In this document: piece after piece, positions 1 to 8,454 of the stretch
Layout: the number at the start of each line of letters is the position of its first letter
Numbering within the stretch: position 1 is the stretch's first letter
DNA from: Oceanicoccus sp. KOV_DT_Chl
Lineage (GTDB): Bacteria; Pseudomonadota; Gammaproteobacteria; Pseudomonadales; Dasaniaceae
DNA: 64,000 bases
Direction of reading: 5' to 3'
Assembly (NCBI RefSeq): GCF_900120175.1
Contig: NZ_FQLF01000005.1
Coordinates: forward strand, 64,501 to 128,500
Position numbers and translations under genes: made by a program
Notes under the pieces: model-generated
What the model was told of the DNA's origin: nothing
What the model saw: the letters and a program-made list of their open reading frames with translations, nothing else
Databases searched by the model: none

Positions 1-411
1 CATCAATGTTTGCCAAACCCATAATTGCCCGAGCACAAACACCAAAGAAAATATGCCCGCCAGTATCAGCCCCTCCATGGCCTGTCGTACTTTATTAGCT
101 CTGGCTGCCACTCGCGCCCATTGCAAACAAGCACTCGCCAGCACCAGCATTGCCGTATTAACCCAAAGTTGCCACGGGTTAGCTAAAGGCTTCCAGGGTG
201 CCGATAAATGCTCCCAATCAGATAGCTGCGAACGAATCATAAAAGCGATAATAAATAAAAAAAACAACGAGCTGATCACTGCCATTAATACCCGCAGTCC
301 CATTTTTGCCCGTCGCGCTTCTACTTCGGCAGGATCATCATGCCAGGATTGACCACCACCCCCGGATGCGCCATCAAAGCCCTGATCCTTCATTAGCGTA
401 GCAGCACTCAT
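1..411 (-). CDS. cytochrome c oxidase subunit III-like protein, partial
   Basis: This gene runs off the left edge, so only its first 137 codons are visible. It starts with ATG at 411, inside the stop of coxA (ATGA overlap at 408-411), which implies translational coupling. The visible part has a short hydrophilic glycine-rich N-terminus and then three hydrophobic segments at about residues 40-60, 84-103 and 114-134, as expected for the membrane subunit III of a haem-copper oxidase. Position right after coxB and coxA is the main support. Subunit III stabilises the catalytic core and has no redox centres. The family call is by context and topology more than by motif. Confidence 0.7.
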   Translation of the reverse strand, partial: MSAATLMKDQGFDGASGGGGQSWHDDPAEVEARRAKMGLRVLMAVISSLFFLFIIAFMIRSQLSDWEHLSAPWKPLANPWQLWVNTAMLVLASACLQWARVAARANKVRQAMEGLILAGIFSLVFVLGQLWVWQTLM

Positions 412-2156
412 GACACCACCTCCTTGGTCACAACCACTTCATCATCCGACACATGCTGGGCCACAAAATCTTCTTTTACCCCCGGTACGCTATAGTCATA
501 GGGCCAGCGATGAACAACCGGTAATTTTGCTCCCCAATTGCCATGCACTGGCGGAGTATCCGGGGTATGCCACTCCAATGAGGCGGCACGCCAGGGGTTT
601 GGATCGGCTTTTTTACCTTTAAACGCGCTGTAAAACATATTGTATAAAAACAAAATCTGCGCCACGCCAACAATCAACGCAGAGACCGTGATAAAAGCAT
701 TTAAATCATGCGCTGATTGCGGAATAAACTCATAATCAGCCGACTCATAGTACCGGCGAGGCATGCCGAGCACGCCCAAATAATGCATGGGGAAATAAAT
801 CGCATAGGTGCCCAAAAAAGTAATCCAGAAATGTATATGGCCAATGGTATCATTCATCATTCGGCCAGTGATTTTTGGAAACCAATGGTAGATGGCGCCG
901 AACACCACCAGAATAGGAGCAACCCCCATTACCATATGAAAGTGCGCTACTACAAAATACGTATCCGACAAGGGCACATCGACAATCACATTACCCAGAA
1001 ACAAACCGGTAAGACCACCAGCAAGAAAAGTAAAAATAAAAGCGACGGCAAATAACAGCGGCACCGTCATATGAATATCACCCTGCCATAAAGTGAGTAC
1101 CCAGTTATACACTTTAATCGCAGTAGGTACGGCGATAATCAAAGTGGTAGTAGCAAAAAAGAAACCAAAGTACGGGTTCATGCCACTGACATACATATGG
1201 TGAGCCCAGACAATAAAACTCAGCACGCCGATAGCAATAATGGCCCACACCATCATTTTGTAACCAAATACTTTTTTACGCGAATGCACACTCAATAAAT
1301 CAGAAACAATACCAAAAGCGGGTAACGCCACGATATACACTTCCGGATGGCCAAAAAACCAAAACAAATGTTGAAATAGAATTGGACTGCCACCGTTATA
1401 GTCCGTCTGTTGCCCCATCGAAATCATTTCCGGCATAAAAAAACTGGTGCCAATGGTTCTATCTAGCAACATCATAATGCCGCTAACAAATAGCGCGGGG
1501 AATGCCAGCAGCGCTAACACCGTTGCCATAAAAATACCCCACACAGACAGCGGCATTCTGAACAAGCTCATGCCATAAGTACGCGCCTGAATGACTGTCG
1601 TCACATAATTCAAACCCCCCATAGTGGCTGCCACGATAAAGACAATCAATGACACCAACATCAGGATAATGCCCCACTCCACACCAGGGGTGCCACTACT
1701 TATCGCCTGCGGTGGATATAAGGTCCAGCCCGCCCCGGTCGGCCCTCCCGGCACAAAGAAGCTGGCCACTAAAATAATTACCGACAACAAATAAAACCAG
1801 TAACTGAGCATATTGACGAAGGGGAACACCATATCTCTGGCACCCACCATCAGGGGAATTAGATAGTTGCCAAAGCCACCCAAAAAAAGTGCCGTAAGCA
1901 AATAAATAACCATAATCATGCCGTGCATGGTCATTGCCTGGTAATAAGTGCTGGCATCCATAAATTCCAAACTGCCAGGAAAACCAATTTGCATCCGCAT
2001 CAATCCGGAAAGCACCAGCGCAATCAAACCGGCAAATATTGCGGTCAGTGAATATTGAATCGCAATGACTTTATGATCCTGACTCCAAATATATTTGGTC
2101 CAGTAACTTTGTGGCTCATGTAAGTGTTCCTGCTCTGCGACTTCAGCGTAGGCCAT
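408..2156 (-). CDS. coxA: cytochrome c oxidase subunit I (caa3/aa3 type)
   Basis: Catalytic inner-membrane subunit that reduces oxygen to water and pumps protons. It has 582 residues, normal for the family. Visible ligands are His78 in MTMHGM (low-spin haem a), the copper B site with His270 in FFGHPEVY and its cross-link tyrosine Tyr274, His319-His320, and the haem histidines at 405 and 407 in VVAHFHMVMG. Glu272 in GHPEVY marks an A1-type oxidase with a D channel, and Lys348 fits the K channel. It lies 20 bp after coxB and overlaps the next gene by 4 bp, so the three genes look like one transcript. Identification is secure. Confidence 0.97.
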   Translation of the reverse strand: MAYAEVAEQEHLHEPQSYWTKYIWSQDHKVIAIQYSLTAIFAGLIALVLSGLMRMQIGFPGSLEFMDASTYYQAMTMHGMIMVIYLLTALFLGGFGNYLIPLMVGARDMVFPFVNMLSYWFYLLSVIILVASFFVPGGPTGAGWTLYPPQAISSGTPGVEWGIILMLVSLIVFIVAATMGGLNYVTTVIQARTYGMSLFRMPLSVWGIFMATVLALLAFPALFVSGIMMLLDRTIGTSFFMPEMISMGQQTDYNGGSPILFQHLFWFFGHPEVYIVALPAFGIVSDLLSVHSRKKVFGYKMMVWAIIAIGVLSFIVWAHHMYVSGMNPYFGFFFATTTLIIAVPTAIKVYNWVLTLWQGDIHMTVPLLFAVAFIFTFLAGGLTGLFLGNVIVDVPLSDTYFVVAHFHMVMGVAPILVVFGAIYHWFPKITGRMMNDTIGHIHFWITFLGTYAIYFPMHYLGVLGMPRRYYESADYEFIPQSAHDLNAFITVSALIVGVAQILFLYNMFYSAFKGKKADPNPWRAASLEWHTPDTPPVHGNWGAKLPVVHRWPYDYSVPGVKEDFVAQHVSDDEVVVTKEVVS

Positions 2157-2176
2157 ACCCTACTCCTCTAACATTT

Positions 2177-3610
2177 TCATTCTGTGGCAGCCTCACTCAG
2201 GGAGCGAGCGTAAGCCAGTAGTGCATCCAATTGTTGCGGCTCCAGGTTATAGGCCTGCATCACCGGCGGGTAACCGCCAACAATTTTAGCGTTAGGGTCG
2301 GTGATAGATTCGGTGATATAAGCAGCATCGACTTCAATGCTAGTGCCATCGACCAGCGTTTCAGTACGACCGAGCATATTTTTCCAAGTGGGTCCAAGCG
2401 ATTTGCTGCCATCGACACTATGGCAAGCCAAGCAGCCAAGGTTTTGCGCCACCCTGGCGCCGTCTTCCGCTGTTGGCGCTGCTGAACTGTTATCTTCAGC
2501 TGTCAGGGATTGCACATAGGCGAGCAAGGCATCCAGCTGCTCATCACTAAACTCGTAGGGAGCCATCACTGGCGAATATCCCTGAGTAATTTTTTCCGCC
2601 GGCGCCAATATCGACTCTTTAAAAAATTCTGCATCGACGACAATGGTGGAGCCATCGGTTAAAGTTTCCGTACGGCCAATCAAGCCCTGCCAACCTGGGC
2701 CCAAACTTTTGCTGCCATCAATACTATGGCAGGCCAGACAGCCACGGCTTTCTGCCAACTGCTTACCTTGCTCAACAACCCCATCCTGACCACCGCTCGA
2801 CAGTAAACTATTGGCGAAAGTCGGTTGCTGTCCCAGCCATTGATCGTAGTCGGATTGGCTGACCACCATCACATGGCCGCGCATATTGTAATGAGCGACG
2901 CCACAATACTCGGCGCACAACACCTCATACTTACCTAATACGGTCGGCGTAAACCAAAAATAAGAGACTTGTCCCGGCACCATATCCATCTTGGCGCGAA
3001 AGTGCGGGACGTAAAAATTGTGCAACACATCTAAAGAGCGCAGCAATACTTTGACCGGGCGATCAATCGGCAAATAAATAATATTGCTATTTATCAGCAC
3101 GTCGTCCTGCCCATTAGGATCATCAGGATCAATACCATAGGGATTACTGCCGTCGATCCGCTTAACTTCCGCATGCCCCAACTTTTTGTCTTCACCTGGC
3201 AAGCGGTAACTCCACATCCACTGCTTGGCCATGACTTCTATTTCATCAGCGCCATCCGGCACATGCACAAAATCGTTATAGACCACCAAACCCGGGGCTA
3301 ATAATCCGCAGATACCCACGGTGGTAATGCCGGTCAGCCACCATTCCAGTTTTTTATTATCCGGGGTATACGCGGCTTGATGCGTGCCATCACCACGCGG
3401 CTTGCGATGACGGTATTTAACGAGGGCATACACAACAAAAAGCGTGATCCCGATAAAGAAAATACCGGTAATGATGACGGTAATAACAATAGTGGTATCA
3501 ATCGTCCCCCAATTTGAAGCCACCGGAGTCGCTTGCCAGGGGCTGACAAAATTGAAAATGACAGAGCCGACCAGAAGGAGCGCTAAAATGATTGCTAAAG
3601 CCATACCCAC
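2177..3610 (-). CDS. coxB: cytochrome c oxidase subunit II with two C-terminal cytochrome c domains
   Basis: Electron-entry subunit of the oxidase. After hydrophobic segments near residues 4-22, 40-63 and 92-110 comes the periplasmic CuA domain, with His197 and the CAEYCGVAHYNMRGH loop (Cys232, Cys236, His240, Met243). Two covalent haem c domains follow, with CLACH at 291-295 and 393-397 and candidate Met ligands in GYSPVM and GYPPVM. The two haem domains are alike over about 100 residues, including the GSKSLGP stretch, so they look like a tandem duplication. Usual caa3 subunit II has one such domain and about 370 residues, while this has 477. Start ATG at 3610; an internal ATG two codons later is possible. 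Confidence 0.95.
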   Translation of the reverse strand: MGMALAIILALLLVGSVIFNFVSPWQATPVASNWGTIDTTIVITVIITGIFFIGITLFVVYALVKYRHRKPRGDGTHQAAYTPDNKKLEWWLTGITTVGICGLLAPGLVVYNDFVHVPDGADEIEVMAKQWMWSYRLPGEDKKLGHAEVKRIDGSNPYGIDPDDPNGQDDVLINSNIIYLPIDRPVKVLLRSLDVLHNFYVPHFRAKMDMVPGQVSYFWFTPTVLGKYEVLCAEYCGVAHYNMRGHVMVVSQSDYDQWLGQQPTFANSLLSSGGQDGVVEQGKQLAESRGCLACHSIDGSKSLGPGWQGLIGRTETLTDGSTIVVDAEFFKESILAPAEKITQGYSPVMAPYEFSDEQLDALLAYVQSLTAEDNSSAAPTAEDGARVAQNLGCLACHSVDGSKSLGPTWKNMLGRTETLVDGTSIEVDAAYITESITDPNAKIVGGYPPVMQAYNLEPQQLDALLAYARSLSEAATE

Positions 3611-4020
3611 AATACCCTTGATTAAACAGCGCTATAGACACAGCACTTGAGGTTTAAGGTTTTTGGTACAACACAAACAGCAAAAATGTTGCTAACTTGA
3701 TACTTTTACTATTTTTGATTTTCAGTCTTTATTAAGCACGGTAATTTATTAAATTGAGTTACAATGCCGTTTTTAATAACTCAGCGAACTTAAAAGATAC
3801 TTCTTCATTTCTTAATTTTTAATATTATCTGGTAGAGCCCTGTGACAAGCGCTTATCTCTATACCATGCAGCTACAAAGAAAGTAGTGTTTAAGTCTATA
3901 GACAATAAGTTCGCTTCGGCACCCCATTTATTAGACAGTTTTATAATATTAGGTATTTTGTTTAGCGTTAGAAGTTAGCCTCGACTTAATTAATCGGTAA
4001 AACGTATTTTTCCAAATTCC
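3611..4020. other. 410-bp intergenic region between divergent genes
   Basis: This AT-rich stretch separates coxB (minus) from the pseudouridine synthase gene (plus) and must hold both promoters. I see no RNA gene, no clear rho-independent terminator and no repeat. I could not place a promoter with confidence. Confidence 0.6.
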
Positions 4021-4911
4021 ATGACCAGCAACCAACAAAAATTTGAACTTCACTTTGCCATAGACTCGCGCACGCTTAATGCCGTTGATGCCATTGCCGA
4101 GCACATCCCTACCGATAGTCACCCAATCAGCAAGGCCGAGATTAAGCAGGCGATGGCTAAAGGCTGCACTTGGTTAAGCCGCAAAAAAAATACGCTGCGC
4201 CTTCACCGAGGCAAAAAACCGCTACAAATACATGACGAAATTCACTTTTATTTTGACCCACAAGTACTGGCCCAACAACCAGTAGCACCACAGCTAATAG
4301 CCGATCTGGAAGATTACAGCGTCTGGTTTAAACCTTACGGCGTGTACAGCCAAGGCAGTAAGTGGAGCGACCACTGCACCATTGATCGTCTGGTTTCCTT
4401 ACAGTTAAATCGCCATGCCGCCATCGTACATCGACTGGATAGAGCCACCAGCGGCCTGATGCTCATTGCCCACAATAAAAAAACGGCCGCTGCACTGTCG
4501 CAACTGTTTGCACAGCGAACTATCGATAAAAACTATATTGCTATTGTGGCGGGTGAATTCCCCAGCAGTGAAAAACCGGTCCGTATTGAAACCGAAATTG
4601 ATGGTAAGCAAGCCGTTAGTGAGGTCGCTATGCGCAGCTATGACGCAGAACAACAGCAAAGCAAAGTATTCATCAAAATTGAAACCGGACGCAAGCACCA
4701 GGTGCGTCGCCATCTAAGTGAACTGGGTTTTCCTATCATTGGCGATCGCCTCTATGGCACGGCCAAAACTGAAGACGAGAATTTAAAATTATGCTGCCAG
4801 TCGCTGGCTTTTATTTGCCCTATCAGTGGCGAGCCTAAACACTTTCAGTTGCAACAAGCCATGCAAGTACAATTTAGCAGCCACCCCTTAACGAATACGC
4901 GTGGCCAATAA
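4021..4911 (+). CDS. RluA-family pseudouridine synthase
   Basis: Isomerises uridine to pseudouridine in rRNA or tRNA. The 296-residue protein has an N-terminal basic part that could be a degenerate S4-like RNA-binding region (about residues 20-80), and a catalytic domain from about residue 95. The family motif HRLDRATSGLML lies at 137-148, with catalytic Asp140, and the C-terminal motif GRKHQVRRHLSELGFPIIGD is present near 224-243. The target base cannot be read from sequence, so I give no symbol. The gene ends inside the 3' end of the convergent LysR gene (24-bp overlap). Confidence 0.9.
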   Translation: MTSNQQKFELHFAIDSRTLNAVDAIAEHIPTDSHPISKAEIKQAMAKGCTWLSRKKNTLRLHRGKKPLQIHDEIHFYFDPQVLAQQPVAPQLIADLEDYSVWFKPYGVYSQGSKWSDHCTIDRLVSLQLNRHAAIVHRLDRATSGLMLIAHNKKTAAALSQLFAQRTIDKNYIAIVAGEFPSSEKPVRIETEIDGKQAVSEVAMRSYDAEQQQSKVFIKIETGRKHQVRRHLSELGFPIIGDRLYGTAKTEDENLKLCCQSLAFICPISGEPKHFQLQQAMQVQFSSHPLTNTRGQ

Positions 4912-5760
4912 CGGCGCGACCACTTCAATAAACGCTGCGACTCGCCGGTTGTTTTGAATGTCAGTATGGTTAAATACCCACAAGCCAATTTCCAATTCAT
5001 CGATTACTTCACTAATTTGCACTAGCGATTTTTCTTGCTTCGCCAGAAAACACCAGAGCTGACCAACACCGACACCATGGGTTACCGCCTCACGTAATGC
5101 ATGCCAGGAATTGACTCGCAAACTAATGATCGCCTCTTCGGCTACATAACGCTGCATCCACTGCGCGGCATGGCTATGCGCCAGGTCTCGCCCCCAACCT
5201 ACCCATTGCTGTTCGCTGTAAGGCAAAGTCTTTTTATGTTTCTTTAGATAGGATTTAGCGGCATAAATGGCGCGCTGAAGTTCACCAACGCTGATGCCGG
5301 TTAAATAATCCGGCAGCTGATGTCCTACGCCGATACCCACATCCGCCTTGCGTTGATTGATGCTCGCCATGGGATCAACCGTATTCAACAACTCAACCGT
5401 CACATGCGGATACAATGTTGAAAACTGAGCCAGTTCAGGAATAAATTCAGGCCCTAAGCCCAATGGCGCAGCCACCCGCAAGCTGCCAGCCACATCGCCA
5501 CCCGTCGCTGAAATCCGCTGCTCCAAACCATCCACTTGCTGTTGTAAATGACGAGCACTGGCAATCGCCTCTTCACCGGCACTGGTTAACTGCAAACCGC
5601 CAGCCGACTGTTCCAGTAACGGTGTCGCCAATTGTTTTTCCAGCGTCGCAATACGACGGGCGACCGTTGTCCGATTCACCCCCAACTCCCGCGCGGCATT
5701 TGAAAAGCTGCCGCTCTGTACCGTAGCCAGGAGATATTTTAGATCATTCCAATTTAGCAT
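4888..5760 (-). CDS. LysR-family transcriptional regulator
   Basis: One-component regulator with an N-terminal winged helix (about residues 1-60, with the LVTXs-like stretch GSFSNAARELGVNRTTVARR) and a C-terminal effector-binding domain. The open frame extends to 5778, but I prefer the ATG at 5760 (MLNWNDLKYLL). The longer start lies inside a palindrome TTTGCAC-N7-GTGCAAA, and MLNWNDL matches the usual beginning of LysR proteins. It is divergent from the SDR-led operon at 5903, the classic layout for a LysR regulator and its target operon. The inducer is unknown. Confidence 0.92.
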   Translation of the reverse strand: MLNWNDLKYLLATVQSGSFSNAARELGVNRTTVARRIATLEKQLATPLLEQSAGGLQLTSAGEEAIASARHLQQQVDGLEQRISATGGDVAGSLRVAAPLGLGPEFIPELAQFSTLYPHVTVELLNTVDPMASINQRKADVGIGVGHQLPDYLTGISVGELQRAIYAAKSYLKKHKKTLPYSEQQWVGWGRDLAHSHAAQWMQRYVAEEAIISLRVNSWHALREAVTHGVGVGQLWCFLAKQEKSLVQISEVIDELEIGLWVFNHTDIQNNRRVAAFIEVVAPLLATRIR

Positions 5761-5769
5761 TGCTGCATA

Positions 5770-5790
5770 TTTGCACACCCATGGTGCAAA
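5770..5790. promoter_or_regulatory. palindrome upstream of the LysR gene, possible LysR operator
   Basis: A perfect 7-bp inverted repeat, TTTGCAC and GTGCAAA with a 7-bp spacer, sits just before the preferred LysR start and in the divergent region shared with the catabolic operon. Size, T...A ends and position suit a LysR autoregulatory site. No binding data can be seen from sequence. Confidence 0.5.
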
Positions 5791-5902
5791 GTAAATCGTG
5801 TGATTTTAATTTTGGCTACAGTATATTGATGACCGCTTTCGCGTTATATGCAGTTATGAAAGATGTATAAAAACCTCACTATTAATCGCTACGGAGCAAG
5901 CA

Positions 5903-6703
5903 ATGGCAAACACCTTACCGCAACAAAACCCGCGACTACAGGATAAGGTCGCTATTGTGACCGGAGCCGGTCAAGGCGTTGGCTTAGGTATAGCCCGCCG
6001 TTTACATAACGATGGTGCGACGGTAGTGATTGCCGAGTTCCAACAGCAGACGGGCCAGCAAGTAGCAAGCGAATTGACCCGCAGCACGTTTATCCACACC
6101 GATATCACCCAGCGCGACCAAGTGATCGCCATGGTGGAACACACTCTCGAACGCTATGGCCGTATCGACATTCTGGTTAACAATGCCTACCCCACCACTA
6201 CAGCCCCTGCCAAACTGGAAAATCGGGAAGACCAGGATTTTGAAGCGGCCATGACCGGCGGTTTTATGTCGGCGTGGTGGGCAATGAAGGCCGCCTTCCC
6301 CACCATGCAAGCGCAGCACTGGGGCCGCATCATTAACCTGTGTTCGCTAAACGGGGTCAACGCGCACCCTTACACCGCCGAATATAACTCTGCCAAAGAA
6401 GGCTTGCGCGCCCTGTCCAGAACCGCCGCCCGCGAATGGGGTAAACACGGCATCTGCGTTAACATTTTATGCCCTGCGGCCAAAACACCGGCCTATGAAT
6501 TATTTGAAAAAGTGGCGCCGGATAATATCGCCGACATGCTCAAACAAAACCCTATGGGCTATATGGGTGACCCCGAAGCCGATATCGGCGGCGTGGCTGC
6601 CTTTCTCGCCTCGGAAGATGCGCGCTATGTTACCGGCAACACCTTGTTTGCCGATGGTGGCAGCCACATCAATGGCGTGAGCTGGGAACCCCCGGTCGCT
6701 TAA
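5903..6703 (+). CDS. short-chain dehydrogenase/reductase (SDR), first gene of catabolic operon
   Basis: NAD(P)-dependent oxidoreductase of 266 residues, normal for a classical SDR. The cofactor loop GAGQGVG lies at 21-27, NNA at 93-95, the catalytic serine region LCSLNG near 148, and Tyr161/Lys165 in EYNSAKEG. The C-terminal FADGGSH is typical. Start ATG at 5903 is preceded by GGAG at a good distance. It heads a tight plus-strand operon to 11075 and is divergent from a LysR regulator. The substrate is unknown; the neighbours suggest a hydroxyl or keto group on a cyclic substrate. Confidence 0.88.
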   Translation: MANTLPQQNPRLQDKVAIVTGAGQGVGLGIARRLHNDGATVVIAEFQQQTGQQVASELTRSTFIHTDITQRDQVIAMVEHTLERYGRIDILVNNAYPTTTAPAKLENREDQDFEAAMTGGFMSAWWAMKAAFPTMQAQHWGRIINLCSLNGVNAHPYTAEYNSAKEGLRALSRTAAREWGKHGICVNILCPAAKTPAYELFEKVAPDNIADMLKQNPMGYMGDPEADIGGVAAFLASEDARYVTGNTLFADGGSHINGVSWEPPVA

Positions 6704-6724
6704 TCCTATTGCGAGGAATTCATT

Positions 6725-7360
6725 TTGAGTGAGTCCATTGAAAAACGTTTGGATCGATTGGAATCCATCGAGGAAATTCGGCAACTGGTCGCCAAATATT
6801 CACTGTCGTTGGATATGCGCGATCTGGATGCCCACGTCAATTTATTTGCCGAAGACATTCGCGTTAGTCGCGAACAGGTCGGCCGCCAACATTTAAAACA
6901 ATGGCTGGATGACACCCTGCGCTTACAATTTACCGGCACCTCTCATCACACCGGTAATCACATTATCGAATTCGATGATGCCGATAATGCTCACGGCGTG
7001 GTTTACTCCAAAAACGAACACGAAACCCCTAGCGCCAATGGCGATGAGTGGGTGATTATGCAAATGCTGTACTGGGATAATTACCAGCGCATTAATGGCC
7101 GCTGGTATTTCCGCCGCCGCTTTCCCTGCTACTGGTATGCTACCGATTTGAACAAACCACCGGTGGGCGACGACAAAATGCGCTGGCCCGACCGCGATCA
7201 CTATACCGGTGCCTGGCATGAGATTTTTCCCAGCTGGCAGCGCTTTTGGGATAAGCCACCAACCGATCAACAGCCAGAAGTAGCCGCGCCGGCACCCTTG
7301 GGGCAATTCCTCAACACTATGCGCGGGGATGGCCCGTTTCCTAAAATTCGCATTCGCTAA
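6725..7360 (+). CDS. NTF2-like (SnoaL-type) protein
   Basis: A 211-residue protein of the NTF2/SnoaL cone fold. The N-terminal helix pattern (RLDRLESIEEIRQLVAKY), an internal HHTGNHIIEF strand and a C-terminal WYFRRRF strand are the usual signs. Members include ketosteroid isomerases and BaiE-like hydroxysteroid dehydratases. The start is TTG at 6725 (GAGG at 6713-6716, spacing about 8); no ATG fits. It lies 21 bp behind the first SDR and 22 bp ahead of the flavoenzyme gene. A dehydratase or isomerase role is inferred from family and operon, not from a clear catalytic dyad. Confidence 0.75.
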   Translation: MSESIEKRLDRLESIEEIRQLVAKYSLSLDMRDLDAHVNLFAEDIRVSREQVGRQHLKQWLDDTLRLQFTGTSHHTGNHIIEFDDADNAHGVVYSKNEHETPSANGDEWVIMQMLYWDNYQRINGRWYFRRRFPCYWYATDLNKPPVGDDKMRWPDRDHYTGAWHEIFPSWQRFWDKPPTDQQPEVAAPAPLGQFLNTMRGDGPFPKIRIR

Positions 7361-7382
7361 TATTTAACACGACTGGAAAACT

Positions 7383-8444
7383 ATGAGCACTTTATTCGAC
7401 CCTATAAAACTCGGCCAACTGCAACTGCAAAACCGCATCGTCATGGCACCTATGACCCGCTCCCGCGCCGACGAAAAAGATATGCCAACCGAACTCCACG
7501 TCGAATATTATCGACAGCGGGCCAGCGCCGGTTTAATTATTAGTGAAGGCACCCACCCCAGCAAAAATGGTAAGGGCTATTGCCGCACGCCGGGTATTTT
7601 TTCCGCTGACCACGCCAATGCCTGGAAAAAAGTAACCGACGCCGTACACACTGCTGGCGGAAAAATAGTGTGCCAGATTATGCACTGCGGTCGCATCGGC
7701 CACCCCGACAATAAAGCCCCCGATGCAGAAACTGTTGCGCCGTCGGCTATTCGCGCCAACGATAAAATATTTGTCGGCGACGGCATGAAACCCATGGCCG
7801 AGCCGCGCGCATTGACGACTGAAGAAATCGCCGACGTCATCAACGAATATCGACAGGCAACTATTTATGCCATGGACGCGGGCTTTGATGGTGTAGAGCT
7901 GCATTGCACCAGCGGCTATTTACCGGCGCAATTTTTATCCACCGGCACCAACCAACGCGGCGATCAATACGGTGGCTCGCTGGAAAACCGGTTGCGCTTT
8001 GTCACTGAAGTACTGGACACGATGATCAGCGTTGCTGGTGCCGGCAGAGTGGGCATGCGCATCTGTCCCGGTAACCCCTTTAATGATTTACACGACAACG
8101 ATCCCGAGCAAACCTTTGCTGCCCTGTTAGATAAAGTATCGCCAAAACAGTTAGCGTACTTGCATGTCATCCGGATGCCACAAGGACCGGTAGACAACTT
8201 GAAACTGGCGCGCCAGCATTTCAACGGGCCGCTGATTGTGAACGACAGTTACAGCGCCAATGAAGCGCAACAAGTGATCGCCAATGAGCAAGCAGCAGCC
8301 GTGTCTTTTGGCCGCGACTTTATTGCCAACCCCGATTTACCCAAGCGCATCCAAAATAAAGTTGCACTACAAACCATGGACCCCAGCACTTTATACACAC
8401 CGGGCGCCAAAGGTTATACCGACTATCCAGAAGCTAAACAGTAA
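7383..8444 (+). CDS. Old Yellow Enzyme family ene-reductase
   Basis: FMN-dependent NAD(P)H oxidoreductase that reduces activated C=C bonds. The 353-residue TIM barrel shows the N-terminal LQNRIVMAPMTRSRA, the QIMHCGRIGHP strand (99-108) and DQYGGSLENR. The active-site segment reads His174-Cys-Thr-Ser177-Gly-Tyr179; family members have His-x-x-Asn or His-x-x-His before Gly-Tyr, so one carbonyl-binding residue is a serine here, while the proton-donor tyrosine is kept. Closest in form to NemA/OYE proteins. It belongs to the operon, with 10 bp to the next start. Confidence 0.88.
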   Translation: MSTLFDPIKLGQLQLQNRIVMAPMTRSRADEKDMPTELHVEYYRQRASAGLIISEGTHPSKNGKGYCRTPGIFSADHANAWKKVTDAVHTAGGKIVCQIMHCGRIGHPDNKAPDAETVAPSAIRANDKIFVGDGMKPMAEPRALTTEEIADVINEYRQATIYAMDAGFDGVELHCTSGYLPAQFLSTGTNQRGDQYGGSLENRLRFVTEVLDTMISVAGAGRVGMRICPGNPFNDLHDNDPEQTFAALLDKVSPKQLAYLHVIRMPQGPVDNLKLARQHFNGPLIVNDSYSANEAQQVIANEQAAAVSFGRDFIANPDLPKRIQNKVALQTMDPSTLYTPGAKGYTDYPEAKQ

Positions 8445-8454
8445 CGAAACCAAC

